From assembly GCF_900115265.1 (NCBI RefSeq), contig NZ_FOVU01000024.1:1-43837 (forward strand): DNA of 43,837 bases. The letters are read 5' to 3'. Below, one piece after another: positions 25,452 to 33,216 of the stretch. Within the stretch, counting starts at the first letter, position 1; every line of letters starts with the position of its first letter. The notes under the pieces are model-generated. The model was not told the DNA's origin. It did not search any database and saw only the letters and a list, made by a program, of their open reading frames with translations. This DNA is from Bradyrhizobium sp. Ghvi (GTDB taxonomy: Bacteria; Pseudomonadota; Alphaproteobacteria; Rhizobiales; Xanthobacteraceae). A program made the position numbers and the translations under genes.

Positions 25452-25682
25452 ATGTCGCATCCGATGTCCCAACCATGGCTCGATTGGTTACCGATGGTTC
25501 ACGAGCCCCACAGTTATGAAGTGATCCTTTATCTTTCAGAGGACGGAGACGTATGGACCGGCAATTATCCGGAAGGCCGCGCACGCGGCATGTGGGTGAT
25601 GGGCCGCGGTGGAAGCGCGATCGACAAAGAACCGATCATGTGGGCGCATATCCCCATGCCGTCGAATTTCAATCCGATATAG
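25452..25682 (+). CDS. Small hypothetical protein (76 aa)
   Basis: A 76-residue protein starting MSHPMSQPWLDWLPMVHEPH. It is rich in Trp, Met and Pro, with a middle YEVILYLSEDGDVWTGNYPEG that looks like a beta hairpin, and ends HIPMPSNFNPI. The composition is protein-like and differs from the surrounding decayed sequence, but no family comes to mind. The start lies shortly after a short purine segment (AGCCAGGAA). There is no neighbour in the same orientation nearby that would suggest a function. Confidence 0.5.
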   Translation: MSHPMSQPWLDWLPMVHEPHSYEVILYLSEDGDVWTGNYPEGRARGMWVMGRGGSAIDKEPIMWAHIPMPSNFNPI

Positions 25683-25773
25683 TTCTGCGTCCCCCGAGGG
25701 AGTGGTCGATTGAGGTCGCAACGGCTAAATCGCGGTGAGCAAGGTCGCGAGCTAATTCGTCGGGATGGGTTCG

Positions 25774-25974
25774 TTAAGCTTCGCCGGACCCGGAAAACAG
25801 GACCGTCGGCGGCGTCGAACGCGGGGGCGGGATGGACCGACCCCCTTCGGATCCTGGTCTGCTCTTCAGGTCGTATCGTTGGGCCAGGTCCAGCAGCCGC
25901 CGCTTGGTGAACGGGTCCGCATTCTCGGCCAAATCGCGCGCCCGCTGCGCGAAGTCTCTGTAGAAATCTTCCAT
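25774..25974 (-). CDS. Small helical hypothetical protein (66 aa)
   Basis: A 66-residue protein starting MEDFYRDFAQRARDLAENAD, then PFTKRRLLDLAQRYDLK. This helical pattern is common in small proteins of Bradyrhizobium-type genomes that have no known function. The ATG at 25974 has a GGGGTGG purine run upstream. The frame stays open 20 codons further to a TTG, which is a less likely start. The last 25 residues are Pro- and Ser-rich. It is encoded opposite to its neighbours. Confidence 0.55.
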   Translation of the reverse strand: MEDFYRDFAQRARDLAENADPFTKRRLLDLAQRYDLKSRPGSEGGRSIPPPRSTPPTVLFSGSGEA

Positions 25975-26124
25975 AACGCCACCCCGCAACTTCACTGAAG
26001 GCTCAATTTCAATCCTGACCGGCTGCGCCGTCAAGCGATCGGGACCTATCCGGACAGGTTTCGGCGCGTACCGCTTGAGTCGGGGGGCCGCATGAAACTA
26101 AGCTAAGCTCGGCAGGAAAAATCG

Positions 26125-26307
26125 ATGGTTGCGCTGAATTCGAGCCGCAGACTGTGTCCGTCGTGCGGAAAGGCGATGATGGCCATTCCCGACGATGTCG
26201 CCGGCGGGCAGCAGCGCTATGTTTGCCTTGCCTGCGAGGACGATCCGTTGCGCGACCCCGCCGCCCGGAAGTGGGCGGATAGCCCGCTGCGGCCACCGGC
26301 TAAATAG
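26125..26307 (+). CDS. Small zinc-ribbon-like protein (60 aa)
   Basis: A 60-residue protein with two Cys pairs, CPSC (residues 11-14) and CLAC (34-37), spaced 19 residues apart as in a zinc ribbon: RLCPSCGKAMMAIPDD and RYVCLACEDDP. The C-terminal part DPLRDPAARKWADSPLRPP is typical of a small, widespread protein of Bradyrhizobium-type genomes. The function is unknown, and nucleic-acid or protein binding is only suggested by the ribbon. The gene stands alone between stretches without genes. Confidence 0.7.
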   Translation: MVALNSSRRLCPSCGKAMMAIPDDVAGGQQRYVCLACEDDPLRDPAARKWADSPLRPPAK

Positions 26308-26757
26308 TGTCCGATAGAAATCGAGCCCGGACGCCGGATTGCTGCTGAGGCCGAAGTGCTCACAAAGCTATGGGGCGTCGCAGCCCGCACTTCCAGCTTC
26401 GTTCCATCGCGCGTGCCGGCGGAGCCGCTGTGGGTCGGCGCCCGGCATATCTATCCATGCTGGCATCTGCTTGACGACTTGCAGGGGGGTCGATCGCATG
26501 GATGCGAAAGGAAGGCGAGGTTGCATCCACATGGCGAGTACGTCGGCAGGTCTCGTCATCGATCTTGCGATTGCGACTTCGACGGGTGCGCCGATATTGC
26601 TGACGGCGACGATCTCCATTGCCGGTGATGACGCGGCGCCTCGCTGGCCTGCTTAAGGTGAACTGCGTTTTGCTGCTACGCCCGTTGCCTTGGGATCCGA
26701 ATGGCTGAACCGATTGGGGCGGCCTGTCTTCATTCCATGTGTTTTCGCGATGGGCGC
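26308..26757. other. Gene-free stretch before the second DUF736 leader
   Basis: About 450 bases. Open frames exist on both strands, but I cannot support any of them by ribosome site or family pattern. Confidence 0.35.
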
Positions 26758-27015
26758 ACCCATCTGCGTCCTCGATAGAGGCTGGTCTGACCGAAGGCCG
26801 ATCCCGCTTCGCGGGCTCTCGATCTTGTCCCCGCAACGTCCGTCCTCGACTTTCTTCCCCTGGCGCTGCGCGCCATTCCTCGCGGTCCAAGAAAGTCGCT
26901 GCCGGCCGCCCTCCATTTCATTTCGGCCTTATGGGTGCAGGTCGATCGCCTCCGGTCTCACGACCGCCATCGAGGTCGCGATAGGCGCGGCCCGAGAAAA
27001 CAAGGGAATGAGACA
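26758..27015 (+). promoter_or_regulatory. Conserved leader of the second DUF736 gene, with hairpin
   Basis: This leader corresponds to 14918-15172. Arms GACTTTCTT (26848-26856) and AAGAAAGTC (26889-26897) form a 9-bp stem around a 32-base loop that itself contains GGCGC-TGC-GCGCC. Compared with the first copy, the pair next to CTTTCTT/AAGAAAG is A-T here and G-C there, so pairing is kept while the sequence changes. Confidence 0.5.
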
Positions 27016-27327
27016 ATGGCTACCATCGGCACCTTCACCTCCACGGGCAATGGCTTCTCCGGCGCGATCAAGACGCTCAACCTCAACGTCAAGGCCAAGC
27101 TGATCCGCGTCGAAAATCCTTCCGACAAGGGACCGCACTTCCGCATCTACTCGGGCAACGTCGAGTTGGGTGCTGCCTGGCAGAAGACCGCCAAGGACAC
27201 CGAACGCGACTACCTCTCCGTCAAGCTGGACGATCCGAGCTTCCCGGCTCCGATCTACGCCACCCTGACCGAGGTCGAGGGTGCCGAGGGTCTCCAACTG
27301 ATCTGGTCCCGGCCGAACCGGGACTGA
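27016..27327 (+). CDS. DUF736 family protein, copy 2
   Basis: A 103-residue protein, MATIGTFTSTGNGFSGAIKT, with the DUF736 motifs PHFRIYSGNVELGAAWQKTA and DYLSVKLDDPSFPAPIYATL, ending LIWSRPNRD. It is a diverged paralogue of the gene at 15173; the ends are nearly identical in residues while the middle differs, which suggests an old duplication or separate acquisition together with the leader. It is followed by a hairpin and a 47-residue gene on the same strand. The biochemical role is unknown. Confidence 0.88.
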   Translation: MATIGTFTSTGNGFSGAIKTLNLNVKAKLIRVENPSDKGPHFRIYSGNVELGAAWQKTAKDTERDYLSVKLDDPSFPAPIYATLTEVEGAEGLQLIWSRPNRD

Positions 27328-27857
27328 GGCTCAGCCAGCGGGCTCCGCCGCAAGGCGGAGCCTGCTTCCTTCGACAGGAAGATGCGACCATGATCATCGA
27401 CACCATTGAGGAATTGCGCGCCGAGCTGCGCGAATGCGTATTCACGCCAGCGGAGCGCAAGGCGCTCGAACGCGAGCTGCCCGAACTCATCCGCCGACGC
27501 AACGAAGCGCTCGCAGCCGAGGAGGGGGCATAAGCCCCCTTGTCTTGCGACTGACGATGCATCGTCGCTCGGGGCGGCTCCTCCGTTAAGAACCTCCTTG
27601 ATGGCTTTGGCAGGCGCAAACGTCAGCTTCCTAGAAGCTGCGATCGCAATCGTTGCGCCGGTGGACGGATTGCGGCCCTCACGAGCGGGGCCATCCTTGA
27701 CCTTGAACTTGCCGAAGCCTGGAAGGCTCGTCTCGGCCCCGCTTACGGCCGCATCAGCGATCGCCTTGAACACGCTATCGACGATGGTTTTCGCCTGAGC
27801 CTTTGTCAGGTCGTTCTCGGCTGCAATCTTTTCGGCGATCTCATTGGCAGTCTTCAT
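27255..27857 (-). CDS. HU-family DNA-binding protein with an unusual long extension
   Basis: Residues 1-91 are a complete HU/IHF-like protein: MKTANEIAEKIAAENDLTKA, then SLPGFGKFKV and the DNA-binding arm REGRNPSTGATIAI, then RKLTFAPAKAIKEVLN. HU proteins bend DNA and support replication, partition and recombination. The frame has no stop after the usual C-terminus and runs on for about 109 residues, antisense to a 47-residue gene and to the end of DUF736 copy 2. The extension has no recognisable domain, so it most likely reflects loss of the normal stop, an error, or a real but new tail. It starts on an ATGA overlap with the upstream gene. Confidence 0.75.
   Translation of the reverse strand: MKTANEIAEKIAAENDLTKAQAKTIVDSVFKAIADAAVSGAETSLPGFGKFKVKDGPAREGRNPSTGATIAIAASRKLTFAPAKAIKEVLNGGAAPSDDASSVARQGGLCPLLGCERFVASADEFGQLAFERLALRWREYAFAQLGAQFLNGVDDHGRIFLSKEAGSALRRSPLAEPQSRFGRDQISWRPSAPSTSVRVA
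27341..27362 (+). terminator. Hairpin after DUF736 copy 2
   Basis: A 9-bp perfect stem (27341-27349 with 27354-27362) closes a GCAA loop and is followed by TGCTTCCTTC. It matches in position and form the hairpin after the first DUF736 gene. It may act as a 3' stabiliser, because another gene follows closely. Confidence 0.45.
27390..27533 (+). CDS. Very small helical protein (47 aa) downstream of DUF736
   Basis: A 47-residue protein, MIIDTIEELRAELRECVFTP, then AERKALERELPELIRRRNEA and LAAEEGA. An AGGAAG ribosome site lies eight bases before the ATG. It is predicted to be almost entirely helical, and similar small proteins occur near DUF736 genes on rhizobial plasmids (from memory). It lies opposite the extended reading frame of the HU-like gene, which makes it likely that the C-terminal half of that frame is not a real conserved domain. 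Confidence 0.6.
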   Translation: MIIDTIEELRAELRECVFTPAERKALERELPELIRRRNEALAAEEGA

Positions 27858-28222
27858 GAGACGAACTCTGTCTTGTTTCGATTTTGCTCGTCTGACATCA
27901 AAGCAGTGGAGCAGATAGAGTCGACATCACCGTAACCCGAAAAATTCCCAGACGATGGCAGCTTTTCATCCAGTGCAGCGTAACCGCACCTCCGCTTGGC
28001 ACGCTCGAGGCGTCGGAACGCTTCGATCGCTTCTGCACTGCCATCGAAAGTTTGTACCATGATCTGGCCATTAGTGCTGATCAGGCCCAATTGCGGACCA
28101 GCGACATTTCTCCGAACGAGATCGGCTGCGTGGGCAGCGCTTAGCATCGATGCGGCGCAGATGAAGCAGTTCTGGTTTGGGTTTCGGCACGGACGGATTC
28201 TTGCTTCCTTCGCAAATGCCAT
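27854..28222 (-). CDS. Hypothetical protein (122 aa) coupled to the HU-like gene
   Basis: A 122-residue protein with a plausible globular middle, AADLVRRNVAGPQLGLISTN, then QIMVQTFDGSAEAIEAFRRL and ERAKRRCGYAALDEKL. Three cysteines lie near the N-terminus (RPCRNPNQNCFICAASM), which might bind metal. I do not recognise the family. Its stop overlaps the HU start by four bases (ATGA), which supports both genes and indicates one operon. The true start could be a later Met (MLSAAHAADL). Confidence 0.5.
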   Translation of the reverse strand: MAFAKEARIRPCRNPNQNCFICAASMLSAAHAADLVRRNVAGPQLGLISTNGQIMVQTFDGSAEAIEAFRRLERAKRRCGYAALDEKLPSSGNFSGYGDVDSICSTALMSDEQNRNKTEFVS

Positions 28223-28909
28223 CCAATGAGTTTTATGAATCGACCGGGCAGATTGATTTCATTTTATCGACAGGTCAGTTGCTCCGGAAATACCGAGACC
28301 CGTCGTCCGATTAAATCTTTCCTCAACGGAGATTTCGCTATCGGACGGGCGCGTCGCAATGCCCTGCTTGCAATTGCGCCGGACTTTATCGCAACAGCAT
28401 GCGATGGAAGGTCGGCCTGGGATTCAAAGCTTCCTACGGCCAGTGTTTGGCAGATCGGCGACTTTGTCGCTACAGCAACCAGCCTCGAGAGGGGCGACAC
28501 GAGTCTTTCTCGCGTTAGGTAGAACGTATTCCCATCGATGCCGATAGCCGTCGCATAAGAGAATTCGTATCCAGCGGGTCCACTCTTACAGCAGTGTCCG
28601 CTTGGGCGAGCCCCTCCGGGGACGGTTCTACTCGCGCCGGCGGCGCTCCCGGAGCCCACAAGCGGTCTCCGCGCATTCGCGTGACGATCCTCTCGCGACT
28701 GTCGCAGTCCAGCAACAAGCACGATCTCCGACTCGCTTTCCAGATTGCTCCTCCGGATAGCTATGGACTGACCTGACTCTTCTGGCAGGGGATTCGCTGG
28801 ATGAATTTGGCGATCGTTTTGACGATCGGATTCGCAATCGCTGTTGGTTCAAACCAATATCACCGACGATGGATACCCCCGCGCCGTCAGACCCGTTTCG
28901 GACCCTAAT
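28223..28909. other. Gene-free region upstream of the second parAB
   Basis: About 690 bases. A minus-strand frame of 152 codons exists at 28264-28722, but it has no ribosome site or family pattern and I do not call it. Near the end lies the palindromic repeat at 28842-28856, which recurs in inverted orientation at 30965-30979. Confidence 0.4.
28842..28856. repeat. Candidate partition site or operator, copy 1
   Basis: TGTTGGTTCAAACCA contains the near-perfect palindrome TTGGTT-CA-AACCAA (28844-28857) and lies about 55 bp before parA. An exact 15-bp inverted copy lies at 30965-30979, after parB. Confidence 0.5.
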
Positions 28910-29671
28910 ATGAAGACCATTGTCATCAACAATCAAAAGGGCGGGGTCGGCAAGACGACCCTTGCTGTGCATTTGGCGTGGTTCATGGCGGAATCGAATC
29001 TCCGCGTTCTCGTGATCGACGTTGATGCGCAGAGCAATGCGTCAGACACTTTGAGGCAGTACGCCGGTTCAACGTTAGCCGCGGATTTATTCAAACCGGG
29101 GATACGGGTCGTACCTCGATCCGATGAAGGCCTGACGCTTGCGCCGGCCGATAGCTCACTGACCGATCTCGATCGCAGCAATGCAGCCGCCATAACGACT
29201 CTGCAAGAGAACCTCGCTAACGCGTCGGATGAGTTTGACGCCTGCGTTATCGATACCCCGCCGTCACTTGGACTTCGCAGTGTCGGCTGTTTGGTTGCGG
29301 CGTCGCATGTGCTGGCCCCTATCTATCTGGAGGACTATTCGATCAAGGGCGTCAAAGGTCTGATGCAGACCGTGATCGGTGTGCAGAGGCGCTATGGCCG
29401 TCAGGATACGAAGTTCCTCGGGTTGCTGCCCTCGAACTTCAACACGAAATCGCCCCGTCAAAGGACGCATCTTGAGCAGCTCTTGCGCGAGGCTGGCAAA
29501 TATGTATTCCCGGGCCAGATCGTTGCAAGGGATGGTTACGCTGAAGCCGTCGCGGAACGCCTGCCGGTCTGGAAGCTGAAGCGCCGTTCTGCGCAGGAGG
29601 CCGGTCGGGAAATCCGGGATGTTCTCGCCAAGATCGTCGCGCAGATGGACGAGACGGCACATGGCGCTTGA
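28910..29671 (+). CDS. parA: ParA-family ATPase of a second partition system
   Basis: A 253-residue ParA-type ATPase without an N-terminal DNA-binding domain (small type). The deviant Walker A KGGVGKTT is at residues 10-17, then VLVIDVDAQSNAS, and the Walker B-like DACVIDTPPSLGLRS. ParA ATPases move cargo or plasmids along the nucleoid. It differs clearly from RepA in length and sequence, so the replicon carries two partition sets. It overlaps the next gene by 11 bases. It lies upstream of mobilization genes, a place where ParA-like proteins also act in positioning transfer machinery. The start is the ATG before KTIVINN. Confidence 0.88.
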   Translation: MKTIVINNQKGGVGKTTLAVHLAWFMAESNLRVLVIDVDAQSNASDTLRQYAGSTLAADLFKPGIRVVPRSDEGLTLAPADSSLTDLDRSNAAAITTLQENLANASDEFDACVIDTPPSLGLRSVGCLVAASHVLAPIYLEDYSIKGVKGLMQTVIGVQRRYGRQDTKFLGLLPSNFNTKSPRQRTHLEQLLREAGKYVFPGQIVARDGYAEAVAERLPVWKLKRRSAQEAGREIRDVLAKIVAQMDETAHGA

Positions 29672-30641
29672 TCTCAGCTTTAAGCAGCTCATCGACGCTG
29701 CGGAAGATGGTGCCGCCACAATCGGGCAACCGACTTGCATCTCGATCGACCGTATTGACGAAGATCCGGACCAGCCCCGTCGCAGCTTCGACGAACAGAA
29801 GCTCGACGAGCTTACGCGATCAATCCTTCAGCATGGCGTGCTGCAACCGATCGTGCTGCGGCACGCGACCGAGGAAGGTCGGTACGTGATCGTCATGGGT
29901 GCGAGGCGGTATCGTGCGGCTAAGCGCGCCGGGCTTCGTGACATTCCGGCTTTCATTCATGCCGCTGGTTCTGCGGATCGTTATGTTCAGATGATCGAGA
30001 ATATTCAGCGCGATGACCTCAATGCTCCCGAGGTTGCGGCGTTCATCGCGGACCGCTTGGAGCAGGGTGATAATCAAGCTGACATCTCGCGCAAGCTCGG
30101 TAAGCCCAGGGACTGGGTGTCTCGCTACGCGTCGGTTCAGAACATGCCGGAGTTCCTTCGCTCGAAGCTTGCCGGCTCATCGATCCGTGCTGTGTATGAA
30201 CTCTACCAGGCTTGGCGTGAGCAGCCGAATGACGTCGAGACCTTATGCGCCGCACAGGAAAGCTTCACCGACGCACATGCCCGCCAACTGGCCCGCGAAG
30301 TTCGCGCGAAAGTCCGCGGTTCTCCTGCTGCTGACGAAGGGACTCCTGGAGCTGAACCACCACGAGGTCAGGTCGCACCGCAAGTGGCATCGCAACCTAT
30401 AGAGAGAGGCCGCGCGGCGGATGCTGCGGGAAAGCGCCCGAACTCTTCGGTCAATCGGCTCGAGCGAATGGGTCCATCGCTGACGATCAGAGTGCGTCAC
30501 CAAGATCGCACGGGCTGTCTTCTGATCGATCGGCTCGCGTCCCGAGGCTCACGCTATGCCGTGCTGCTGATCGATGGCGCAGAGGAAGCGGAAGAGGTTC
30601 CGGCATCGACCATCACGATCGAGGAGATAGTGTGGGCATGA
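29661..30641 (+). CDS. parB: ParB-family protein of the second partition system
   Basis: A 326-residue ParB protein. The N-terminal ParB/Srx domain covers about residues 28-115: CISIDRIDEDPDQPRRSFDE, SILQHGVLQPIVLRH, MGARRYRAAKRAG, and IENIQRDDLNAPEVAAFIAD. A helix-turn-helix follows (NQADISRKLGKPRDWVSRYAS). The C-terminal region ends in a beta-rich segment (TIRVRHQDRTGCLLIDRL). The GARRYRAA box stands for the usual GERR motif, so CTP binding is plausible. It starts inside parA with an 11-base overlap. Its site may be the inverted repeats that flank the operon. Confidence 0.88.
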   Translation: MALDLSFKQLIDAAEDGAATIGQPTCISIDRIDEDPDQPRRSFDEQKLDELTRSILQHGVLQPIVLRHATEEGRYVIVMGARRYRAAKRAGLRDIPAFIHAAGSADRYVQMIENIQRDDLNAPEVAAFIADRLEQGDNQADISRKLGKPRDWVSRYASVQNMPEFLRSKLAGSSIRAVYELYQAWREQPNDVETLCAAQESFTDAHARQLAREVRAKVRGSPAADEGTPGAEPPRGQVAPQVASQPIERGRAADAAGKRPNSSVNRLERMGPSLTIRVRHQDRTGCLLIDRLASRGSRYAVLLIDGAEEAEEVPASTITIEEIVWA

Positions 30642-31075
30642 AGCTGCTCTTAAACAGCCTCCCCGGAGACAGTGCTACCATTGGTGCGCCGGCGGAGCGG
30701 ATTTCCCATCCGAAGGATGGCGCGTTAGCGCAGCAGCCGGAGGCCGAACGCGCCTCCCACAGCGCCGTAGAGAGGCCGGAGGCTGCTGGAAAGCCGCGGT
30801 CCACATATTCGGTGCCTATGTTGCGAGTCTGCACGCGCGGTGTTCGGGAAGTGCAAGCATTAAGGGCGACAGCTGCGTCATTCCCGGAAGAGCTCTCCCC
30901 ATCGGCCGTGGGCTGGGTTGGACGTCACCTGCAGCAACTGCCGAGCCTTGACCATCGAGCTCAATGGTTTGAACCAACATGGAGGGGGTGGAGGGATTTT
31001 CGTTTTCTAGTGCAGGATAGGCTTCGCGCCAGCGATGTATTACATCACGATTGGGATTGGAGTGCATGGCTCTAA
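30638..31075 (+). CDS. Uncertain small gene between parB and mobC
   Basis: A possible 145-residue protein that starts on an ATGA overlap with parB and ends ten bases into mobC. It begins MKLLLNSLPGDSATIGAPAE and has low-complexity stretches. The close coupling favours a real gene. Against it, there is no family pattern, and it contains the 15-bp repeat also found before parA, so this stretch could instead be non-coding and hold the partition site and the transfer origin. I cannot decide. Confidence 0.3.
   Translation: MKLLLNSLPGDSATIGAPAERISHPKDGALAQQPEAERASHSAVERPEAAGKPRSTYSVPMLRVCTRGVREVQALRATAASFPEELSPSAVGWVGRHLQQLPSLDHRAQWFEPTWRGWRDFRFLVQDRLRASDVLHHDWDWSAWL
30965..30979. repeat. Candidate partition site or operator, copy 2 (inverted)
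   Basis: TGGTTTGAACCAACA is the exact reverse complement of 28842-28856. It lies about 85 bp before mobC, so the two copies bracket the parAB operon. Confidence 0.5.
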
Positions 31076-31584
31076 TCTCGCTTCGCGTCTCCGACGAAGT
31101 CGCGGCGGATTTCTCAGCTCTTGCGGCTACCCAGGGCGGCAAATCCGCGCTGCTGCGGCGTCTAATTGCTGATGCATTGGCTGCGCCAGCGCCACGCATC
31201 TTGGCATTGCCGGTCGGACGGCCGGAAAAGGTGACGGTGCGATTTCGCGAGAGCGAGATGCGACAGCTCGCTGAAGTCTCGCGTCAGCGCGGCATGACGC
31301 GAACCGGCTGGATTGTTGCCCTGGTGCGCTCGCGACTGGGGTCGCCCGTCCAGCATTCCCCAAACGAGCATGACGCGCTTCGCGCGATCGTTCGCGAGCT
31401 CAACCGGATCGGGGGCAACATCAACCAGATCGCGCGGGCCGCAAACACCAGTGTGCTGCAGGGCAGGGCGGTTGAGCCGGATCTGTCCGTAATTCAAGAG
31501 GCCAAAATGGTCATCGAAAGAGAGCTCGCGCAATTGCGTAGCGCGCTGCACGGCAACGTCGATTATTGGGATGGACGGCCATGA
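31066..31584 (+). CDS. mobC: MobC-like relaxosome accessory protein
   Basis: A 172-residue protein with a ribbon-helix-helix-like N-terminus (MALISLRVSDEVAADFSALA) and the MobC signature near residue 120, ELNRIGGNINQIARAAN. MobC proteins bind next to the transfer origin and help the relaxase open the DNA. The stop overlaps the relaxase start by four bases (ATGA), as expected for a mobC-relaxase pair. A second RHH-like segment, TVRFRESEMRQLAEVSRQRG, follows residue 50. The transfer origin is probably in the 200 bp before this gene, but I could not identify a nick site. Confidence 0.8.
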   Translation: MALISLRVSDEVAADFSALAATQGGKSALLRRLIADALAAPAPRILALPVGRPEKVTVRFRESEMRQLAEVSRQRGMTRTGWIVALVRSRLGSPVQHSPNEHDALRAIVRELNRIGGNINQIARAANTSVLQGRAVEPDLSVIQEAKMVIERELAQLRSALHGNVDYWDGRP

Positions 31585-32654
31585 GCCAGGGCTTGCCGCA
31601 GCCGGCCGACCTGGTCACCGAACTTCCGCCGATCTCGTATGTCTGGGAAACGCCCAATCGGCGCCCGCGGCGGGCCGAGTGGGATATCCCAGATCCGGTC
31701 GCTCCAGGCCGCCTTACGCCAGCGATGCGCGCAAAGCTCGAACGCATCGTGCGCCGAGCACCAGAGGTGATGGTCAAGATCACCGGTCGCACCAAGGGCG
31801 TGGCGCATCTCAAGTCGCACCTCGCTTACATCACGCGAAACGGCCAGCTCGATGCGGAAACAGAGCAGGGCGCGACGCTCGCGGGTCGTTCCGGATTGAA
31901 AGATTTACAGCAACGCTGGGAGGATGATGCCGGTCTCGACGATAAGCGCCGCCGCGATGGGTCGCTCTCGGTCAACATCATTCTGTCGATGCCGGCTGGC
32001 ACCGATGCCGTCGCCGTCAAGGATTCAGCTCGGGCATTTGCCATCGAAACGTTCGGCTACAATCACGACTACGTCTTCGTCCAGCACCTCGACGACAAGC
32101 ATCCTCACGTGCACTTGACCGTTCGCTCCCTGGGTCATGACGGCAAGCGCCTCAACCCCCGCAAGGCGGATCTTCAAGCCTGGCGGGAACGGTTTGCGGG
32201 CGAACTCCGGCTTCGCGGGATCGCAGCGGAGGCAACGCCGCGGCGAACCCGTGGGCGGGTTCGAAAGGCCGATCGCGGGGCGGTGCTCGCTTTACGCAAG
32301 CGAAAGATCAGGCCGGATGTCGATCGGCTCGCGCGCAAGGAGGTGCTTTCGGAGGTGAGGGGAGGCAGAAGTACCAAACACCCTTGGGACGAACAGATTA
32401 AGTCACGTCAGGACGCGATCCGGCGGCGATATCTCGACTATGCCGCCGAGCTACAACGCTCCGGATTGGCAGCAGATCACGAGCTCGCCCGCCAGGTTCG
32501 GCGATTCGTCAAGGACATGCCCGATATCGAGACGCGACGTCATGCGCTGAAGACCGAGCTTTCGGAGCTTGCCGGTACTCGGCGTCGTGAGGCAGAGCAG
32601 GGCGTCGGTAAAGAGGGGCGCGACAAAACACGAGGCAATGAGCGGACCAGATAG
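31581..32654 (+). CDS. MOBP-like relaxase
   Basis: A 357-residue relaxase. A candidate catalytic Tyr lies in SHLAYITRNGQ (near residue 90), and the metal-binding HxH triad is HPHVHLTVR with H174, H176 and H178. These are motifs I and III of the VirD2/MobP-type relaxases that nick the transfer origin and stay bound to the 5' end. The rest is basic and helical; no helicase or primase domain is fused, so the protein is short and fits mobilizable plasmids. No type IV secretion genes or coupling protein appear in the window, so transfer would need genes elsewhere. It is coupled to mobC. Confidence 0.85.
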   Translation: MSQGLPQPADLVTELPPISYVWETPNRRPRRAEWDIPDPVAPGRLTPAMRAKLERIVRRAPEVMVKITGRTKGVAHLKSHLAYITRNGQLDAETEQGATLAGRSGLKDLQQRWEDDAGLDDKRRRDGSLSVNIILSMPAGTDAVAVKDSARAFAIETFGYNHDYVFVQHLDDKHPHVHLTVRSLGHDGKRLNPRKADLQAWRERFAGELRLRGIAAEATPRRTRGRVRKADRGAVLALRKRKIRPDVDRLARKEVLSEVRGGRSTKHPWDEQIKSRQDAIRRRYLDYAAELQRSGLAADHELARQVRRFVKDMPDIETRRHALKTELSELAGTRRREAEQGVGKEGRDKTRGNERTR

Positions 32655-32944
32655 GCGAGCGCAGGAATCATAATCCTCAGGTTGGGGGATCGAGTCCGAC
32701 TTCCTGACACGAAACGAAAGTATGGGAAGGTGACGGGCCAGGTTGGTTAGGTACGGGTAAGCACGGTCGACCAGAAGAGCGATCGGCAACTCGTCGGAAT
32801 TCCCACGTTGTGCAAGCGGCACTGCCCTTATTTGGGCATTCAGATTTAGGTGTATATCATGCAGCCGTATTTGCGATTTCTGCGACGCGGCGGGTTCTCG
32901 CGCGGAAGTTAAGAGGTCATCCGGCATAAAGGAGGGGCTTTCAG
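32655..32944. other. Gap between the relaxase gene and the split HEPN gene
   Basis: 290 bases with no supported gene and no clear terminator. It ends with the strong ribosome site AAGGAGGGG seven bases before the ATG of the split HEPN gene. Confidence 0.35.
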
Positions 32945-33216
32945 ATGTGGTTTGACGGGCTACGAGGAAGCTCGTGGACGAGTCTGTGGTCCGGGTATGT
33001 GGTGTGCGGCGGGAATTGCCCCGGCATTCGTACGGTCGCGGGGCCCTGCCCGGCATGCGGTGCAGGTCCGCTGGACACTTCGCCCCAAACGGTAAGGGTG
33101 GACGGTCGGGAAATCACAGTACAGGCGGCCTTCATGGGCGCCGAAGGGCGTTATGTGTCAAACGCCATCCGGAACTGCCCCCTTTGCGTCATGAAGAACT
33201 GCCCCCACCATCGTGA

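Noticed and set aside
28264..28722. A 152-codon minus-strand frame upstream of the second parA
   Set aside because: No ribosome site, no coupling and no family pattern; left as gene-free.
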